This document shows, piece after piece, positions 1 to 14,060 of a DNA stretch of 64,000 bases. The stretch lies in contig NW_006499801.1 in NCBI RefSeq assembly GCF_000471905.2, forward strand, positions 2,109,967 through 2,173,966, written 5' to 3'. The notes beneath the pieces are model-generated. The model worked only from the letters and a program-made list of their open reading frames with translations. It did not search any database and was not told the origin of the DNA. Each line of letters begins with the position of its first letter. Position 1 is the first letter of the stretch. The translations under genes were made by a program, and so were the position numbers. Source of the DNA: Amborella trichopoda. Its lineage: Eukaryota; Streptophyta; Magnoliopsida; Amborellales; Amborellaceae.

Positions 1-3000
1 TCAAATTTTGGATGGAAAATATTTTTAACCTGTTCGGTCTAGAGGTTAACATGATTGTGTTACTGCTAGCAAGCTTTACCGTGCTGAATGCTATCTCACT
101 TTGCTATGTATTATGCCTTGTGGCTTGTGTTCTTCTCAACCGGCATGTGATCCGAAAGTTATGGCCTCTATTTGTCTTCCTCTTTGCTTCCATTCTAACT
201 GTTGAGTACTTGGCTGCCTGGAAAAATTTTATGCCTTGGGATCCTGACGCTTCGAGCCAGTCCAAAGTGCGCTGCCATGATTGCTGGAGTAACTCAAGCA
301 TATACTTCAACTATTGCACAAAGTGTTGGCTGGGTATGCATTTTTTATCCCTTTCAAAATCCTTGGTTTAGTCATTCATTTGTCCAGTAAAGACCCAAAA
401 AACTTGTGGCCCAAACACAGAAGCTTTAGTTTTTGCAAAATGCTGCAGCAAGCCAAGGTTCAAAATATCAGTCTTTTTTTGGACTAGAATTTCAATTTCC
501 CACGAAATTCTTTATGGTGCCCTAAACGTTATTTCAGATTTTGGAACGAAATCAGCATATTTATTTGCAATATTTATAACTTGTGTTTCTATAAGGCATA
601 ATGCCTGTGGCATGGAAACATGGGTCTGCTCCTGGCTGCTTCAGCGCTGCCTTGGTCACTTAGGCAGCTGTCTCAAGTTTGAGCTAGCACAGGATCAGGA
701 ACATAGGGCTTTTGAGTAAATCTTTTGTTAGCCTTCTTTATGTTCGAAATTATGTTTATTTCAGCCCCCAGATTGAATTTATGTTTTTTTCTTGGCCCAT
801 GTACAATATGCATAAAACTTGGTTCAAATGTTGTTTTCTATTTTCTTTTTTTTTGATATGTAAATTGCATTTTCTTCCCGTTTGGCTGAAGTTGGCCTAA
901 ATTTCTCCTATCATGGCAGAAATTAAGACAATAGTGACCCACAACTGAATGTCAACGATTAGCCCTTCTATGCTTCGTGTCGGCGACATAGTTTGGCTAA
1001 ACTTCACTGAACGAGTTAGGTAGCTTCTAAAGTTTTCATGTGCTTCTTTCACAGGGCTTGTTGTTGATGATCCACAGATGCTTGTGAGCTACTATTTGGT
1101 TTTCATTGCAGCATCTTTCAAATTTCGCTCCGATCATTTAGTCGATTTCTCAGCGTCTGATACATATCGCCAGATGATGTCCCAGCGAAGCAATGCATCA
1201 GTTTGGAGAGAACTCTCATATGAAACAAAGAGCCACTGGACCATCCTTGATTATCTGAGGCTGTATGCTTACTGTCATCTATTGGATATTGTTCTTCTCC
1301 TCATATTGATTACCGGAACCCTGGAGTATGATATATTGCACCTGGGTTACCTGGGATTTGCATTGATTTTCTTCCGAATGAGGCTTGACATAATGAAGAA
1401 GAAGAATCAAATTTTCAAGTTTTTGCGCATGTATAATTTTGCGCTCATTGTTCTCTCTCTAGCATACCAGTCACCTTTCCTCGGGGATACCAACACTGAG
1501 AAGTGTGCAAAAATAGACTACATTTATGAAGTCGTTGGCTTTTATAAATATGATTATGGGTTTAGGATTACTTCGCGATCAGCTCTGGTTGAGATTGTTA
1601 TTTTCATGTTGGTATCACTCCAATCTTATATCTTTTGCTCAAGGGAGTTTGATTATGTCTCAAGGTATCTCGAGGCGGAGCAGATGGATGCCATGCTCCA
1701 TGCCCAAGAGAAGAGAGCGGCTTGGAAGACAGCGCAGTTGCAGCATATAAGAAAATCCGAGGAGAAGAAGCGCCAGAGAAACCTGCAAGTCGAGAAGATG
1801 AAAGCAGAAATGCTCAATCTGCAAAGTCAGCTGCATAGCTTGAATGGTGGGGGAAACTACTGTAATACTAATGCCTCTCCCAACAGCGAGAGTATACAAA
1901 GAAGAGACCTGAATTCCTCTCCCTTAATGAGTAGAATGCCTAGAATACCTGAGATACAGGGAGATCACAGAGAACAGGAGCAGAATGAGGCTGAAACTGT
2001 ACTTGAGCATTTGAACAGAAAACCCAAGAACTCATCAGTGGAAAATGTGAATAATTATGCAGATTCATCCTCTTGTGAAATCACTGAGCTTGAAGAAAGA
2101 TCTGCGAGTTTATCTGCATTTTCAGATGGGAAGGAGAGAGACAAAAGCCAAACTAAAGAGAACCCTCTAATATCCGCTGTGCAACTGATAGGTGATGGTG
2201 TCTCTCAAGTACAATCCCTTGGGAATCAAGCTGTTACCAATATCGTAAGCTTCTTGAAGATAGAGCATGATGATTCAGATTCTAATGAGTATTCTTCTGC
2301 AGAGGATGGGGGGTTTGATGAAACAGAGAGCCATAATAATACAGATCATTGCTATGAGAATTCGGAGCGTACTTCTTCTCTAATATCCAATGATGTGAGG
2401 GCAGCACCAGAACTGACAAGCCCACGGATAGGAAAGCTTTTTCACTATATTTGGACCAAAATGAGATCCAATAATGATGTTGTGTGTTATTGCTGTTTTA
2501 TACTAGTATTCCTTTGGAACTTCAGTTTGCTATCTATGGTGTATCTTGGAGCTCTATTCTTGTATGCGCTCTGTGTAAATCCTGGACCCAATTACTTGTT
2601 TTGGGTTATCATGCTTATCTGTACAGAAATGAACATCTTGCTGCAATATTTATATCAGATCATCATTCAGCATTGTGGATGGAGCTTTCAATCACCCATT
2701 CTTTGGAGGTTGGGGTTTCCAGCCCATAAAATAACTGCCTCCTTTGTGATAAGCACCCTTCCTTTGTTCTTGGTGTATCTATCCACCCTCTTGCAGAGTT
2801 CGATAACTGCCAAAGATGGGGAATGGATGTCAGTTAGGGAATTCAGATTTTATAGCAGGCAGATTCTTTTCCAGGACGAGGCTCATGGACATGATGGTTG
2901 GAAACAGAGGCTTAAAACATTGGTCTCACCATTCATGAATGTTTTGAGAATTGTTAGGAGAGCCTTCTCAAGGTACTGGAAATCCCTGACTCATGGATCA

Positions 3001-6000
3001 GAGGCACCCCCTTATTTTGTTCAGCTGTCTATGGAGGTTGATATTTGGCCTGAGGATACAATTCAACCTGAGAGGATCGAATCAGGAGTCAATAAACTTC
3101 TCGAATCTGTGCATAATTTGAACTGCAAGACAACCCACAATAATTCCTGCCATTCTGCTAGCAAAGTCAGGGTCCAAAGCATCGAAAGAAGCCCTGAAAA
3201 TTCAAGTGTGGCTTTAGCAGTTTTTGAGGTTGTGTATGCTTCGCCTTTAGAGGGCTGTCCCAAAAATGAATGGTATAAATCATTGACGCCAGCAGCAGAT
3301 GTGGCGGCTGAAATATGTAAAGCACAGAGGGAGGGTCCTGTTGAAGAGTTGGGTTTTCCATATGAAATAATATCTGTGATTGCTGGGGGAAAGAGAGAAG
3401 TTGACTTGTATGCATACATATTTTGTGCAGATTTGGTTACCTTTTTTTTGGTGGCCATGTTCTACCAATCGGCAATTAAGAACAACAGTAAGTTTCTCGA
3501 TGTGTATCAGCTTGAAGATCAATTCCCAAAGGAATTTGTATTTGTTCTAATGGTAAGTGCTAGGTTTTCCCTTCTGTTTTGTCATTTTTAAATTTTTTAC
3601 TTAGTTGATTGACGAAATACTCCATCCCCATGCCATTCCACTAGATGGATCCATCTGAAGCCTTTAGCTGACTGCTCTGCTACTAAACAGCAGAAACCAT
3701 TCATTATATGGTCACATATCGCTTAATTTTTTTTGAAAAGAACTACTGAATAGGACAAAATAATAAATGGGATGACAAGACTAGCTAATAGAGAACACAC
3801 ACTAAAACACCTGGAAAGCAAATAAGCAACAAAACCAAATTAAAAGCACAAGTCAACAATGCAACCCCCAAAAGCTCCCCATAATTCCCTGCTTTTTCCA
3901 ATATAGTTTGATGAATCTATCCTATTAAAAAATACTCAACTCTTATTTCTTGAAACATTATTATTTGTCTAGATATTTAAATATTTTTGATATTTCTCTC
4001 ATGATATTATTTTCTTCTGAAGTCATCATCATCTTCATCATAAGAGCCTTATCCCAATATTAATGCCTTCTTATTCTTGAGATTTTTTTTGGTTTTTATT
4101 AAACTTTTTAAGTTATAAAAAAATGAAGATCTTCTTTTAAGATATTCTGAAATCGGCTGCCGTTAGTTTCGCCAATCCGAGGTTCTAACCAGGGATTTTT
4201 AGAATTTATCCATTTTTAATTTTCTTAGAGTTCCTTGAGAAAAGAAACTCTAAAAGTCTGTTGATATTCCACTATAAATTTCAAGGGGATTTACCCCTGC
4301 AGCACCAACCACAGATATCTCTGGTTTCTCGTATGTTCTTATGGTTTCATGAAGCCGCATATGCTATGGAGTAGCATGAAGTATCATGCGATTTTAAATA
4401 AGTAAAGAGACATTTACCTTATTCCGATCGAGTATGGACACACCATAGTCTGTTGGGTCAACACCATCCAGTGTAGATTAATGTGAGGTTTATGAGCTAA
4501 TCTGATTTTTGTTTCATTGCAGATTCTCTTTTTCCTGATCGTGCTTGATCGCATCATTTATCTCTGCTCATTTGCCACAGGGAAAGTCATATTCTACTTT
4601 TTCAATCTCATCTTATTTACATATTCAGTCACCATATATGCTTGGTACATGGAGCTTGACAAGCAGAGGACAGGAGCTTTGGCACTTCGTGCCATCTATC
4701 TCACCAAGGCCATTTCTCTTGCACTTCAGGCACTGCAAATAAGATATGGAATCCCACATAAGAGCACTTTGTATCGACAATTTTTGACGACTAAAGTCAG
4801 CCAGATAAATTACCTGGGTTTTCGACTTTATCGTGCTTTACCATTCCTTTATGAGTTACGTTGTGTCCTTGACTGGTCATGTACATCTACATCTTTGACA
4901 ATGTATGACTGGCTAAAGGTAATCCCCTTTCATTTTCTTCATTTGCAATAACCTCTTTCTTGAATGACTTTTTTTTTTTTTCTATGTACGAGTTTGTGTG
5001 ATAAAAAGCATTGAATTAGGACATGAACCCTCTTAGTTTGAAGGGATGGACGTCTAGTGATTCTATTCTAGTAATGGATGTATTATGTAATTTGCTGATC
5101 CCTTTTCTTCTATTTGGCTTGAATTCTTTATGGATAGCAATATCTATCTTATTTGAGAAATAATAGGTTGCTGAGGAGTTCATTGCAAATGTACAATTGT
5201 TATTATCCCCTCGCAAATTTCCCGTTACTATCATCCATCTTGCCAAGTTCATATCTTGCTGTCATGAAAGAATGTTCTATTAATAGTTCACTTTAAAAAT
5301 TTGTTGTGTATTATTTATGCTTGTGATAAATGTTGCCACATGCATAGCACCATACATTCTATTCCCTTGCCTAATCTGTGAAATGGAAAGAAAAAATGCC
5401 CATTGTGTTTCTCTCATGCATGCATTTCTATGCCTTTTAGTTGGAGGACATCCATGCAAGTTTGTTTCTTGTCAAATGCGATGCGGATTTGAACAGGGCA
5501 ACACATCAAACTGGGGAAAAGCAGTCCAAAATGACCAAATTCTGCAGTGGGATATGTTTGTTTTTTGTTCTTATCTGTGTTATTTGGGCTCCTATGCTGG
5601 TAAGTCTTTCTAACCAAAAGCCTAATCATATGGTTTCCATTAAGATATCTAAGCACAAATGCTTTTAGATTTCATAGGTCACTTTATGTGGATGTTTTAT
5701 GTCATGCGCATTATATAATAGTTCTGAGGTATCAATATTTGTTGCTTTTTAAAATATATAGTAGTACTTGGAATCAGAAGTATGAGACATTCATCAGTAC
5801 TAAGTTGAGAAAGGGAGTTTGACCATTTACTTGGCCTACAAAATCACACATGTGATCATATTATAGATGGAACTTTCATGCTATAAGCAAAACTTGTAAA
5901 TAATAGATTTTGTGACATGTGAAAACATCATCAAAGCTTGTGCTAGTAAATTTGAATTACAGAATTTTTGCTATTTTTTACTGACCAGTTAACGAGTGTT

Positions 6001-7829
6001 TGAAAATACAGTGACTCAGGCTCAGACTTGAGTCCCGAATAACCTGGGCCCATCTTTTGGCTGATTCTGGTTCAAAAACCCTGAGACTTGCCCAACTCTC
6101 ACTGGGTCATGAATACCTGTGTTTCCACAAAGACTCAGCCGGGTCTTGGTGAGCGCTGGCCGATTAGAACCACTGATTTGGGTTCGAGCCTGTGTTTCTA
6201 GCCATCTGTTTGTTTGCAAATTTGGCATGTATGATTCACTGAAAATAATTTGAACCCTCTAATGATCCAAGTTTTTATGGCACTTACTTTGTGAATGTTT
6301 AATTTATCATTCTGTTTCTCAGACGGTTAGATTATTTTTCTTCTAGTTCTCCATGAAAATAAAACTGTCTTTAAGTTTTCGTTTAGCTCGTATTTCTTTT
6401 TTGAGGCACATTTTCTTTTGAAGAAAATCTCTAGTCCATGTTACTTATGTGGTTGGTAAACATAGTAAATGCTTTCTGAATTGCAGATATACAGCAGTGG
6501 CAACCCCACAAACATTGCAAACCCAATCAAAGATGTGAGTGTCCAGATTGACCTCAAAACATTAGGAGGGAGGCTAACTCTCTATCAGACCACCCTCTGT
6601 GAAAAGCTTTCATGGGAAAACCTTCTTGAGGCAGGTTTTGATCTGGACCCTCAAGGTTATCTGGACACGTACAATGTCAAGGACATTCAGTTGATTTGTT
6701 GCCAAGCTGATGCAAGTACTGTATGGATGGTTCCTAGTTTGGTTCAGGCTAAGTTTTTGCAATCCCTTGATAGAGACATGGCTATTTTTTTCTCTTGGGC
6801 ATTCACTAGGGACAGGCCAAAGGGAAAAGAAGTGGTGAAATATGAAATTCCTGTTGAAGATCCACCAAAGCCAGCAGCAGTTAAAGAAGTACTAAATGGG
6901 ACCAGTGACCACGTTAGGATATGTGATATTTATCCAAGGTATTTCAGGGTGACTGGCTCTGGGGAAGTGCGACATTTAGAACAAGCGGAACAGGTACATT
7001 CTCCCTCCTCACCCCCCCCCCCCCACCCACCCACCTCCCAAAACACAAACACCCATGAATTACCTCGTTTTCCTGCCCCACCCTCTCTTTCTCTCTCTTA
7101 CATAAATGCCAGAATTGGCAATGTTAAGTTTCAAGGGTGAATACACAACCTTGATTAAAAAATACTTTTATGGCAATTTCAGCAATTTTTATCTCATGTA
7201 TTAGAATTTGAGTCTGACAGGAAATTATGGGCTTTCCACCCTTCTTACTCAAATGTCACTATGGACTTTCCTCATGGACCGCTATAAAACTAACTGTTCT
7301 TTAATGTCCAGGTCAATATGGTCAAACTGACTGTTCTTTAATGTCCAGGTCAATATGGTCAAACTGACTGTTCTTTAATGTCCAGGTCAATATGGTCACA
7401 GGTGACCTGGTTATGAACAATGGGAGCTCAAAGTGGTGGTCATTTTATGACATCGATGCATCAGATATTGAAGGCTGCGATGGACTGAAAGGGCCAAGCG
7501 CGATCATTGTCTCGGAGGAGACCCCACGTATGTTTCTATCTTTGATGTTCTTTTGAAACTATATCTTGTACGTTATCATTAATTAATAAATATCGAAGGT
7601 ATTTTGGTCAATTTATATTTTACGAATTATTTTTTTCATATTTTTATTAGANNNNNNNNNNNNNNNNNNNNNNNNNNNNNNNNNNNNNNNNNNNNNNNNN
7701 NNNNNNNNNNNNNNNNNNNNNNNNNNNNNNNNNNNNNNNNNNNNNNNNNNNNNNNNNNNNNNNNNNNNNNNNNNNNNNNNNNNNNNNNNNNNNNNNNNNN
7801 NNNNNNNNNNNNNNNNNNNNNNNNNNNNN

Positions 7830-7871
<42 letters not shown>

Positions 7872-9185
7872 TATATTCTTATTAAAATGTTTCTTTTTCC
7901 TCTTATGATTAGGGAAAATGTACCATAGTCTACTATGGTATTTGTCACTAAGGATCTATCAACCCTCAGTTTCTCTGAGGGATGGATGGTGATTAACTGT
8001 ACCTGGATGTATGTGGTTGACTCTGCCTGTGGGCTCCACTCCAGATAGTCTCCATTCTTTCATCAATGGGAATGGATTGTGGATGTTGCCTAGATGTAGC
8101 ATATACAATATTCCATTGGGACATGCTATACTTACAGTGATCATTCTTAGTGGGTTTCTAATATGTATCCCTCTCTTTTGAACAGAGGGTATTCTTGGTG
8201 AAACTCTCAGCAAGTTCAGCATATGGAGTCTATATTTGACATTTGTGCTAGCAGTTGGTCGGTTTATCAGGCTGCAGTGTTCAGACCTGAGGATGAGAAT
8301 ACCCTATGAGAATCTACCTTCCTGTGACAGGTACAGCCACAAATTTCTTTACAATTTTGTGTTTTATTGTCTCTTGATATACTAGAAGTTGGCAATGTAA
8401 GAAAGGCAAATTATTTGAAACTGATGGAACTGGCTAATTGAAAAAGAAAAACATGAAAATTGGGAAGACCCCAAAAGACCAGCCGTATATTATTTTCTTG
8501 AACTTTGCATTTTACTTGAGAATGATGGTTCACACATGCAAACATGATAAATAGTACTTTTCGCTTTAACTCTTTAGATTAAGAATAAAAGGGTCAGTAT
8601 AAACAGAAGCACGCCTGTTGTTTTCTTCCCTTTCCCTCAAAGTTAATACTTCATTACTAAGAAAAAAAATCATTAATGAGAATTTATAATCATTTAAAAG
8701 GTTTCTCCTTGAGAAAGAGTGCAAGTCAACCTCTATGTATCATAAAAAGATATAATTAATAGTCTCATGTGATGATGCCCTGAAATAGACGTAGAGAGAA
8801 GTCTCTTGATAGTATGATATTGACTGTCCATGACCTATACTAACTTGTACCTCTCTAAGGATTGATTTGGCATCGCCTCCAAAAACATAGTCCCGTTGTT
8901 CAAGGCAACTCGGAAATTTCAAGTGAGGGATGTTACTAGCAAAATCCGTTAATATAAATCATTCTGAGAACTAAATTTGCTATGGTTTTTGTATTTTTTG
9001 TTGATTTGATCATTACCTTATGCCATGAAGAAGTTCATGTGTTTCACAGGTTGATAGCCATTTGTGAGGACATCTATGCTGCTAGAGCAGAGGGTGAGCT
9101 AGAAGTTGAGGAAGTCTTATACTGGACATTAGTGAAGATATACAGGTCACCGCATATGCTTCTCGAATACACCAAACCAGATTGA
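1..9185 (+). CDS. PIEZO: PIEZO mechanosensitive ion channel, C-terminal part (5' end outside window)
   Basis: Plant PIEZO, a mechanically gated cation channel of endomembranes/tonoplast or plasma membrane. Exons I read: <1-333, 1055-3552, 4523-4918, 5441-5599, 6487-6993, 7386-7527, 8186-8330, 9050-9185; all junctions are GT-AG and keep the frame, giving about 1,434 residues of a family that is usually near 2,500. Visible in order: membrane segments of the blade; a charged helical stretch (EEKKRQRNLQVEKMKAEM) like the intracellular coiled region; a long low-complexity acidic/Ser loop; more membrane segments; outer pore helix (GICLFFVLICVIWAPML); the extracellular cap starting at YSSGNPTNIANPI; inner helix (LSKFSIW...TFVLAVGRFIRLQ); and the C-terminal domain ending YRSPHMLLEYTKPD. 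The family match comes from recalled plant PIEZO proteins. Left edge: no splice site is visible before position 12, so the exon probably runs out of the window. The exon at 7386 has a triplicated acceptor. Intron 6 contains an N gap. Confidence 0.95.
7287..7397 (+). repeat. Three tandem 37-bp copies spanning the PIEZO exon-6 acceptor
   Basis: Units 7287-7323, 7324-7360 and 7361-7397 differ by one base. Each carries TTTAATGTCCAG followed by GTCAATATGGTC, so each contains a usable-looking 3' splice site, with exon starts at 7312, 7349 and 7386. Only the third keeps the PIEZO frame; the first two read nine codons and then TAA. Confidence 0.95.
7652..7870. repeat. Assembly gap (178 N) followed by a (TA)n microsatellite
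   Basis: N from 7652 to 7829, then an uninterrupted TA repeat to about 7869, all inside PIEZO intron 6. The gap probably marks an unresolved longer TA repeat, so the true intron length is unknown. Confidence 0.95.
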
Positions 9186-10744
9186 AGATGCTTTACTAGC
9201 TTCTATTACTGCCATCAAATCGTTGGATGGAGAGACAGAAAAAAAGAGAGCACTAAGGAAGGATTGGCAAACTGCTCAAGATATTAACAGGAGCCATTTC
9301 ACCCACGTGTTATGAAAAAATGAGTTCCTCAGAATAACCTTTGCCTTGTCCTTCGAGCTCCACCAATTGTCTATCTCTCTGTATGTTGGATGAGTGTGGA
9401 AATTTTCAGTTGGTTATTTGAAGAATTGGGTGATAGGAAAGCTCTATAATTGATTTGCTGCTGATTTATGCAGTGCAGTCACAAGTCACCCAAGCACGCA
9501 AGGCTTGATTTGTATATCAAGAGCTGGCTCTAAATGGGGCAGCGTCATTTGTTGTACGTATATGCACGAGTAAATTTTGGTGGTTATTGGAAAGGAAATG
9601 TTTTTTTCGTTCTTTCTATTTTTTTTTTGGTGGTCATTTTTTTCATTTTTTTTCGTTCTTTTTCTTTGTTGTCATTCTTTCACACCTAAAAATCACTGTT
9701 CAAGCAAATTATTACACAAAAAATAAGAGGCCCACGAAAGTATGTCACTGAATTTTCCATTTACCAGCAAAAGGACTGGCATGGAGTATAATTTTGTTGA
9801 TTAAATGGAGAGCCTTAATAAGCCCATCATGATAGTCCGTTTCTATTATGCTTCTTGTGATTAGTGGTCACTGAAATAAATAAAACCTAGCAATGAAATA
9901 AAACCGGAGAAATTTGAAGTCTTCTCTCTTGGGCCTAGGAAAAGATCTTGTTCTGGAATATAAGAATAATATTAAATCTTCTATTTTTATATAAGAATAA
10001 TATACAAGGTAATCCAGTGGATCATGACACGTGGTACTCCAAGCTACATCTACCGTCCATTGGGTGATTGTCCTTGCAAGATCTATTGGAGTTAATCTGC
10101 AGTCGTCCATAATTAATTTACGTTTATCTATAACAGGAACATGAACGTAGCTTTGAAGTTCCATGTACCATGTTCAATGTACAATATACTTTTCAAGTAT
10201 CTAACGAAGTTAGGTTTTGTACGTCTTTCTATATGTTTGATCTTTCATCAATGGGCTAGCAATGGGGAGGATAACAATAGTCCACATTAATTGTGTTCTG
10301 ACAAAAACTATTGGCATTAATGCGACTTTGTTGTCAATACGTTTGTCAATTCATTGCAAACTATCCAATCAAAATTCTCCCTCCCTAATGTAGACTGTAT
10401 TTAGGACTCAAAGAAAGGTTTATGCACTATTCGGTAAGATTGTCCACAATAATGTGTTGGAGATTGAGAAGGGTTTCCCCTTTTATTTATTTCTTATATA
10501 GGACAAAAAAAGAAAAAGAAAAAAAAATCATCTACTAGCTGGACCAGACCATTAGGGTTTGGTTAATGCAGATGGAGGGTAAAAGCCTATCTGGGTTGAT
10601 TAGAAACTGGTCGTCGGGAGGCTTGGGGTGGATACGAAATGTGTAAGAAACTTCAAGCAAAGCCCATAAGCGCATCTGAGAAAAAAAAAAAAAAGAAAAA
10701 AAAGAAGAAAGGAACAAGGAATGTTTACATAGATTCAACTAAAA
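9186..10744. other. PIEZO 3' UTR and unassigned intergenic DNA
   Basis: The first few hundred bases after the TGA are presumably PIEZO 3' UTR. The rest is AT-rich, with short poly-A/poly-T runs (for example near 10500 and 10680) and no ORF resembling a known protein. Short ORFs here lack any family signature. Confidence 0.6.
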
Positions 10745-13700
10745 ATATTTTGTTATGGCAAGTTTGGATAGAGGAGCTGAAGAGATTCGAGAGCAAAATT
10801 TGGTAGAAAGGAGAGCCCTACAAGTTTATCTAAGATTAGAAGTACATTTGTACCAAAGGTCTTGGGACACGGGGCTGGATGAAAGGGACAAATATCCCAA
10901 ATGATTGCATGCCATGGCCAACCCTAGAAGGCATAGAAACCTAATCCAGGAGGTCAAGAGTTTTTATGGTATACAAGATATAGATGAAAAAAATACAAAG
11001 ATACCATTTACTTTTAGTACAAGGCGGTCACAACTATTTTTGTCCATCAAATTTCAAATAAGATGGTGGTAAGTATACTTGTGACTAAATTCAAAGCCCA
11101 ACAAAAAAAATTCTTGAACTTTGTGGTACACTCCTAACCATCCAATTGGACATCTGATGGCAAGGATTAGTTATGACCTCCTTGTACTAAAGATAAATGG
11201 TCTCATGGTATACAATCCCAGACATAGAGAGACATTCTAAGGTACTTTAAGGTAACATATCAGGAAGAGGGGAGAGTGAGACCATCGCTGTCCTTCGAAG
11301 AAGTCCCCTTTGAGAAGATTCACCGAGAAAGCAAGCTATGAGAAGAAGTGGCCCTTGATGAGGAGTTTCAAAAAGCTGTCTATAGCTCCGGAAGAGATAG
11401 GGCACTGAAGCCGAATGGTTTCCCAATGGCCTCTCCATGATTTCTGGGAGATGCTGAAGGATGAATTTTTTGAAATGTTCATAGGGTTCTTTGTAGCTGC
11501 AAAATTAATAAGGCATTGAATTCTTCCTTCATTTCTTTGTACCAAAGAAAGGAGGGTTCAAAGACACAAGACCCATCATCTTGCTGGGGAGTGTAATGAA
11601 ATATTGGCAAATTCGCTGGCCTAGACTCAGGGAAGTGTTATCAAAGGTCATTTCCTTGCCTAAAGCTGTGTTTGTTTAGGTTGATGGGGAAATTTTTGCC
11701 CATGAGTGTATCCATGCCGCATATGTGAAGGGTAGGCAAATCCCTGATGGCGGAACGGTCGTCCATGACTGCAAGATCTTGGGACAAAGCAGCAGAGTAG
11801 GGGTGGTAAGTTGGACCTTAGGAAGGTGTATGACAGGGTGAACAGGTCCATACTAGAGTCATCACTCGATGATGGGATGATGGGCTTTACAGATAGATAC
11901 AGAAGGCGAATCTCAGGCTTTCAGTCATCAGTCCATTTTTCCATCTTGATCAATGAAGAACCGAAAGTATACTTCCCAGGCCAAAAATGATAAAGATAAC
12001 GGGATCCCTTTTCCCCTTTGCTTTATTCAATAGTGGCTGAATCTTTAGCTGCATGTTATCCTATGTGTATCAATCTGGGGGATACTTACAGGGATCAAAT
12101 CTCTCCCTAGAGGTCCTGTTATTAAACACTTGCAGTGTGCTGACAATACCATGGTGTTTTGCCAGTCAAGTTCCAAAGAAATGAACCTATTTCTATTTTT
12201 GAGGTACAATGTCGTTTGCTGCAGGTATTAGGGTAATTTGAAAAATACTAATCTGGTAGGGGAATTGATCCCGAATGAGAAGTTGGCTGACCTGGCAAAA
12301 TGTGTGGACTGTGATACAGATAAATTGCCAAACAAAAACTTTGAGTTACCCTTGTAAAACCAGTAAAACAGATATGAATTGGGTGCTAGAGAGATTTCAG
12401 AATATTTTATCGCATGGGGTTGTTTTTTTTTTTTTGTGTGGGGAGGAGGGGAATTGGGAAGGGGGGAGTCAGTGGGATTAGCCTAATCAAATCAACTTTA
12501 TCTAATCTCCCTATTTATTGTATGTCTTTATTTAGGTCCCTTCCTTGATGGCAAAGGAGATTTATAGACGACGAAATGATTCTTGTGGGAAGACTTCAAC
12601 AAATACCTCGTTTTCACTTGGTTTGATGGGGACCTAAAACACCAGGTGTCTATGTCTTAGGAAAGATTAAAGGGAAAAATTGGGCTTGCATTATCACCTT
12701 TTAGACAAGTCTTGAAAACAAGTAGAAGACAGAAGTACCAGAGTGGCTAGTAAAGTGCCTCCAAAGCACTTTAAGTAATTTGGGCAGGCATAGCGAGCTG
12801 TGGATCAGCATTCATGCTCAACATCAGGAAAAATGTCGGAAGTGGACAAGCACGAGGTTTGGCTAGACCATTGGATCAGAGAAGGTCCCCTATGCTTCCC
12901 TATCAGAAATAGTGGGTGAAGGATGCAAGATAGTATGGACCCAGGACTCATACTGGCGCTTAAAGATGAAGAATGTGGGTCCTTTATGGCTACGGTTGAC
13001 ATGCTTCAGAAGTTCTTCCTGGTAACCAAAAGAGATCTTGACTCTTGATTGTAAAGGAGATTTCTCTATAAATTCCATGCATTGTTGCCTAACTTTGGAG
13101 CTTAGAAGCTGATTCAGTGCTTAGCAGGGCTTCAAACATCCCTGGTTTGCGGAAGAACCAGGCTTGGATGGCTGGTTGCTTTAAACAGAGTGCTCACAAT
13201 AGATCATCTGATGACAAAAGATATGCCAATTATGTGCAAAGACAACGAGGAAACAGTAAATCATATTTTTATACGCTGCCCACCATTGAGAACTGTTCTT
13301 TCATGTTACAATTGCTTGATTTCACCTGAGTCCTGCCCTCTTTGTACCCTGCTAAAGCAGCAGTTCACCCCCACAATTGCCAAAAACGGGCATCACTCTC
13401 AGGAGATTAACACTGTTGGCAATTGTATTAGTGATTTGGCAAGAGAGGGAATATAAAAGACTTAAAAGGTAAAAGACGCAGGATGGATAAGATTAATGAT
13501 AAACTAAAGGTCACTATTATATATTAAGCTAAAGTCAAGAATGAGTTTTGGGGTTATTCAGTAACTGATTTCAAAAACCACTGGAGGGAGATTGCATACA
13601 CAAAAGCAAGAAGACAAAAGAGACCTTGCAAATGGCATACACCACATGGAGGTGCATCGAAGCCAAATTCTAATGAGAACTGCACAAGAGAAACCAGAAT

Positions 13701-14060
13701 GAGAGCTGCACAAGGGAAACCAGGTCCAGCAGGAGCAGGAGGCATGATAAGGGATCATTTGGGGAAGATCCTCTTGACAATCTCTGGGCCCCTTTCATCT
13801 TTGCAAATCCAAACGCTGAATCACGGACTGCTCCTCGACTTAGAAATTGACCAAGCCGGACTTCTATCATTATTGAGGGTTATTCCAGCGATGCAATTGC
13901 TTGGGCCAAAAAGGAAACACCATATCCTTGGTGCCTAAAAAACGTCTTCAAAGAGATAAGGAATTGATTTGCAGAAGTCAGAAATACAATACAATTCTCA
14001 TCACGAGAAACTGATGATGAGTCCTGACGACTCGGCTGAGGAAGGAATATCCTAACAATC
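10745..14060 (+). mobile_element. Degenerate L1-type LINE (RT, zf-RVT and RNase H remnants)
   Basis: Frame-broken translation follows the order of a plant L1 ORF2. The endonuclease-RT linker is seen near 10850-10970 (HAMANPRRHRNLIQEVKSFY). RT motifs follow: near 11400 a KPNGFPMA-like block (for GPDGFPMAFF); near 11545 KKGGFKDTRPIILLGSVMK; near 11810 LDLRKVYDRVN (for DxxKAYDxVxW); near 12130 HLQCADNTMVF, where the usual FADD is changed to CADN. A zf-RVT-like block (MCKDNEETVNHIFIRCP) lies near 13208. An RNase H start (GKPGPAGAGGMIRDHLGKI) lies near 13710. Many stops and frameshifts are present, so the element is dead. The 5' UTR and the endonuclease domain were not recognised, and the ends are approximate. 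Confidence 0.8.
11000..11204. mobile_element. MITE-like element nested in the L1 remnant
   Basis: Terminal inverted repeats of about 36 bp: the left end begins ACCATTTACTTTTAGTACAA, and the right end read in reverse begins ACCATTTATCTTTAGTACAA. An 11-bp direct repeat ATGGTATACAA lies at 10966-10976 and again immediately after the right TIR at 11205-11215; 23 bases separate its left copy from the recognised TIR. A related half-copy lies near 54900-55020. Confidence 0.65.

Noticed and set aside
3063-3458. 131-residue minus-strand frame inside PIEZO
   Set aside because: Antisense shadow of a PIEZO exon.
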